A stretch of 49,574 nt of DNA from positions 1 to 49,574 of the forward strand of contig CAKTSK010000015.1 in NCBI GenBank assembly GCA_934597725.1. The letters are read 5' to 3'. The DNA comes from an uncultured Eubacteriales bacterium (lineage in GTDB: Bacteria > Bacillota > Clostridia > Oscillospirales > Oscillospiraceae). The position numbers were made by a program, and so were the translations under genes. Position 1 is the first letter of the stretch, and each line of letters starts with the position of its first letter. Under the pieces are notes generated by a model. The model saw only the letters and a list, made by a program, of their open reading frames with translations, was not told where the DNA came from and ran no database searches. This document shows positions 48,387-49,574 of the stretch, one piece after another.

Positions 48387-49388
48387 ATGAAACGGATCTT
48401 GATGCTGGCTACCGGCGGGACCATTGCCTCGGAGAACACAGAGGCCGGGCTGGCGCCGGGGATGGACGGGGCGGAGTTTTTGCGCTATGTGCCGTCGGTG
48501 CAGGCCCTGTGCCAGGTGGACTGCCTGCAAGTGTGCAACATTGATTCCACGAACATGACGCCGGCCCACTGGCTGGCCATTGCCCGGGCGGTGGAGGCGC
48601 GGTATGACGGCTATGACGGCTTTGTGATCAGCCACGGCACGGACACCATGGCCTATACGGCGGCGGCGCTGAGTTATCTCATCCAGGGCAGCCCCAAGCC
48701 CATCGTGCTCACCGGCAGCCAGAAGCCCATCCACATGGACATCACCGACTCCAAGACCAACCTCATGGATGCCTTTGCGGTGGCCTGTGACGGGCGGATG
48801 CCGGGGGTGACGGTGGTGTTTGGGGGCGCGGTGATCCTGGGAACCCGGGCGCGGAAGACCTATTCCAAAAGCTACGGGGCTTTTTCCAGCATCAACTATC
48901 CGGTGCTGGGGGTGGTGCAGGAGGGGCGGCTGATCCCCTATCTTCTGCCGGCGGCGGACCCGGAACCCCGGTTTTACCGGGAACTGAACCAGCGGGTCTC
49001 GCTGGTCAAGCTGATCCCGGGCCTGTCCCCGGCCTATCTGGACTTTGCCCTGCGGGAGAGCGACGCGGTGCTGGTGGAGAGCTATGGCGTGGGCGGCGTC
49101 CCGGCGGGGGAGGAGGGGGCCTTTTACCGCCTGCTCCGCCAGGGGGTGGCCCAGGGCAAAACCATTGTGGTGACCACCCAGGTGCAGAACGAGGGCAGTG
49201 ACCTGGCGGTGTACAATGTGGGGCATCGGCTGAAGACGGACCTGGGGGTCCTGGAGGCCTATGACATGACCACGGAGGCCGCCGTGGCGAAGCTCATGTG
49301 GGCGCTGGCACAGAGCCGGGACAGCGCCGCCGTAGCGCGGCTGTTCTATGCGCCGGTAGCACAGGATATTCTCGGCAGGCCGGAGTGA
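48387..49388 (+). CDS. L-asparaginase (cytoplasmic type I-like)
   Basis: A 333-residue enzyme that hydrolyses asparagine to aspartate and ammonia. The two catalytic Thr motifs are present: MLATGGTIAS (6-15) and FVISHGTDTMAYTAAALSYL (near 79-98), followed by KPIVLTGSQKPIHMDITDSKTNLMDA. There is no signal peptide, which fits the cytoplasmic AnsA-like type. AAAGGAG precedes the ATG at good spacing. The gene has its own unit between a hairpin and the repeat region at the window end. Confidence 0.93.
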   Translation: MKRILMLATGGTIASENTEAGLAPGMDGAEFLRYVPSVQALCQVDCLQVCNIDSTNMTPAHWLAIARAVEARYDGYDGFVISHGTDTMAYTAAALSYLIQGSPKPIVLTGSQKPIHMDITDSKTNLMDAFAVACDGRMPGVTVVFGGAVILGTRARKTYSKSYGAFSSINYPVLGVVQEGRLIPYLLPAADPEPRFYRELNQRVSLVKLIPGLSPAYLDFALRESDAVLVESYGVGGVPAGEEGAFYRLLRQGVAQGKTIVVTTQVQNEGSDLAVYNVGHRLKTDLGVLEAYDMTTEAAVAKLMWALAQSRDSAAVARLFYAPVAQDILGRPE

Positions 49389-49574
49389 AGGCAGGTGCCG
49401 CCGTACAGCGGCGGAAAGGGGGTTGACCAACCACGTTGGTCCGAAGGGACGCCGTTGGTCAAGGTCTGTCACCGACCGCACCGGTCTGAACACCGACGAC
49501 CAACCACGTTGGTCTCAAGAGACGCCGTTGCCAACGGCCAACGGCGCAGCCGTAGGAGGCGACCTTAGACGCCG
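49389..49574. other. Right-edge intergenic region
   Basis: No ORF is supported here. It holds a CCGCC/GGCGG hairpin near 49400-49415 that could end the asparaginase transcript, then the palindromic repeats. The sequence is cut by the window edge. Confidence 0.6.
49425..49530. repeat. Two copies of a palindromic repeat with 73-base period
   Basis: GACCAACCACGTTGGTC occurs at 49425-49441 and 49498-49514. Each copy is a 7-bp inverted repeat around CAC, and each is followed 7 bases later by ACGCCGTTG. More GTTGGTC, CCAACGG and GACGCCG fragments lie around them and continue to the window end. They look like members of an intergenic repeat family or an array that continues outside the window. Confidence 0.75.

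Noticed and set aside
49425..49530. CRISPR array
   Set aside because: The repeat is short and palindromic, only two copies are visible, the spacing is 73 bases with related fragments inside, and no cas gene is present.

Overview
The window is GC-rich (roughly two thirds G+C by eye) and almost fully packed with genes. It looks like a chromosome segment from an anaerobic Clostridia species, most likely an Oscillospiraceae-type gut bacterium. The reasons are the Firmicutes-style AGGAGG ribosome binding sites, a 2[4Fe-4S] ferredoxin, a 2-hydroxyacyl-CoA dehydratase activase system, a stand-alone cobalamin-methionine-synthase reactivation protein, a SleB-like wall hydrolase and FtsK/SpoIIIE. The genus call is inference; no rRNA is present.

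Layout. (1) 1-9384, plus strand: methyl cycle genes ahcY (5' cut by the window edge), metK, metF, a separate MetH reactivation domain and a short metH. They are interrupted by a family 2 glycosyltransferase, an O-antigen ligase-like membrane protein and a small exported protein of unknown function. (2) 9440-11865: a nitroreductase, tRNA-Gln(CTG), and a minus-strand phage-type lysis pair (amidase and holin). Between the lysis genes lies a compact element with two convergent promoters that reads as a type I toxin-antitoxin-like locus. This is the most interesting region of the window. (3) 12062-24790, minus strand: a MATE exporter, an AGCS sodium/amino-acid symporter under a glycine riboswitch, phosphoketolase, a dehydratase-like protein with its double-ASKHA activase, and a Clp ATPase without an N-domain preceded by a coupled 52-codon ORF. 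(4) 24953-35920: ferredoxin, ddl-murF, an MtnA-like protein without the catalytic Cys (minus), an ABC-F ATPase, a coupled small ORF-prfA-tsaC-coaE-M18 aminopeptidase run, and uppP. (5) 35951-44981: ftsK, an unrecognised protein, an ATP-grasp enzyme, a MurJ-like flippase, a NodB-type deacetylase and a crotonase. (6) 45409-49574: a SleB-like hydrolase behind a structured leader, a VOC protein (minus), a beta-CASP nuclease, an asparaginase, and palindromic repeats that run off the right edge.

How the genes fit together. MetF makes methyl-THF. MetH methylates homocysteine, with the separate activation protein presumably re-reducing its cobalamin. MetK makes SAM and AhcY recycles S-adenosylhomocysteine. 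Ddl, MurF, MurJ-like, UppP, the deacetylase and the hydrolase all serve the envelope. PrfA, TsaC and ABC-F serve translation.

All functions are read from motifs and recalled family features. No database search was run. Promoters and terminators are pattern matches only.
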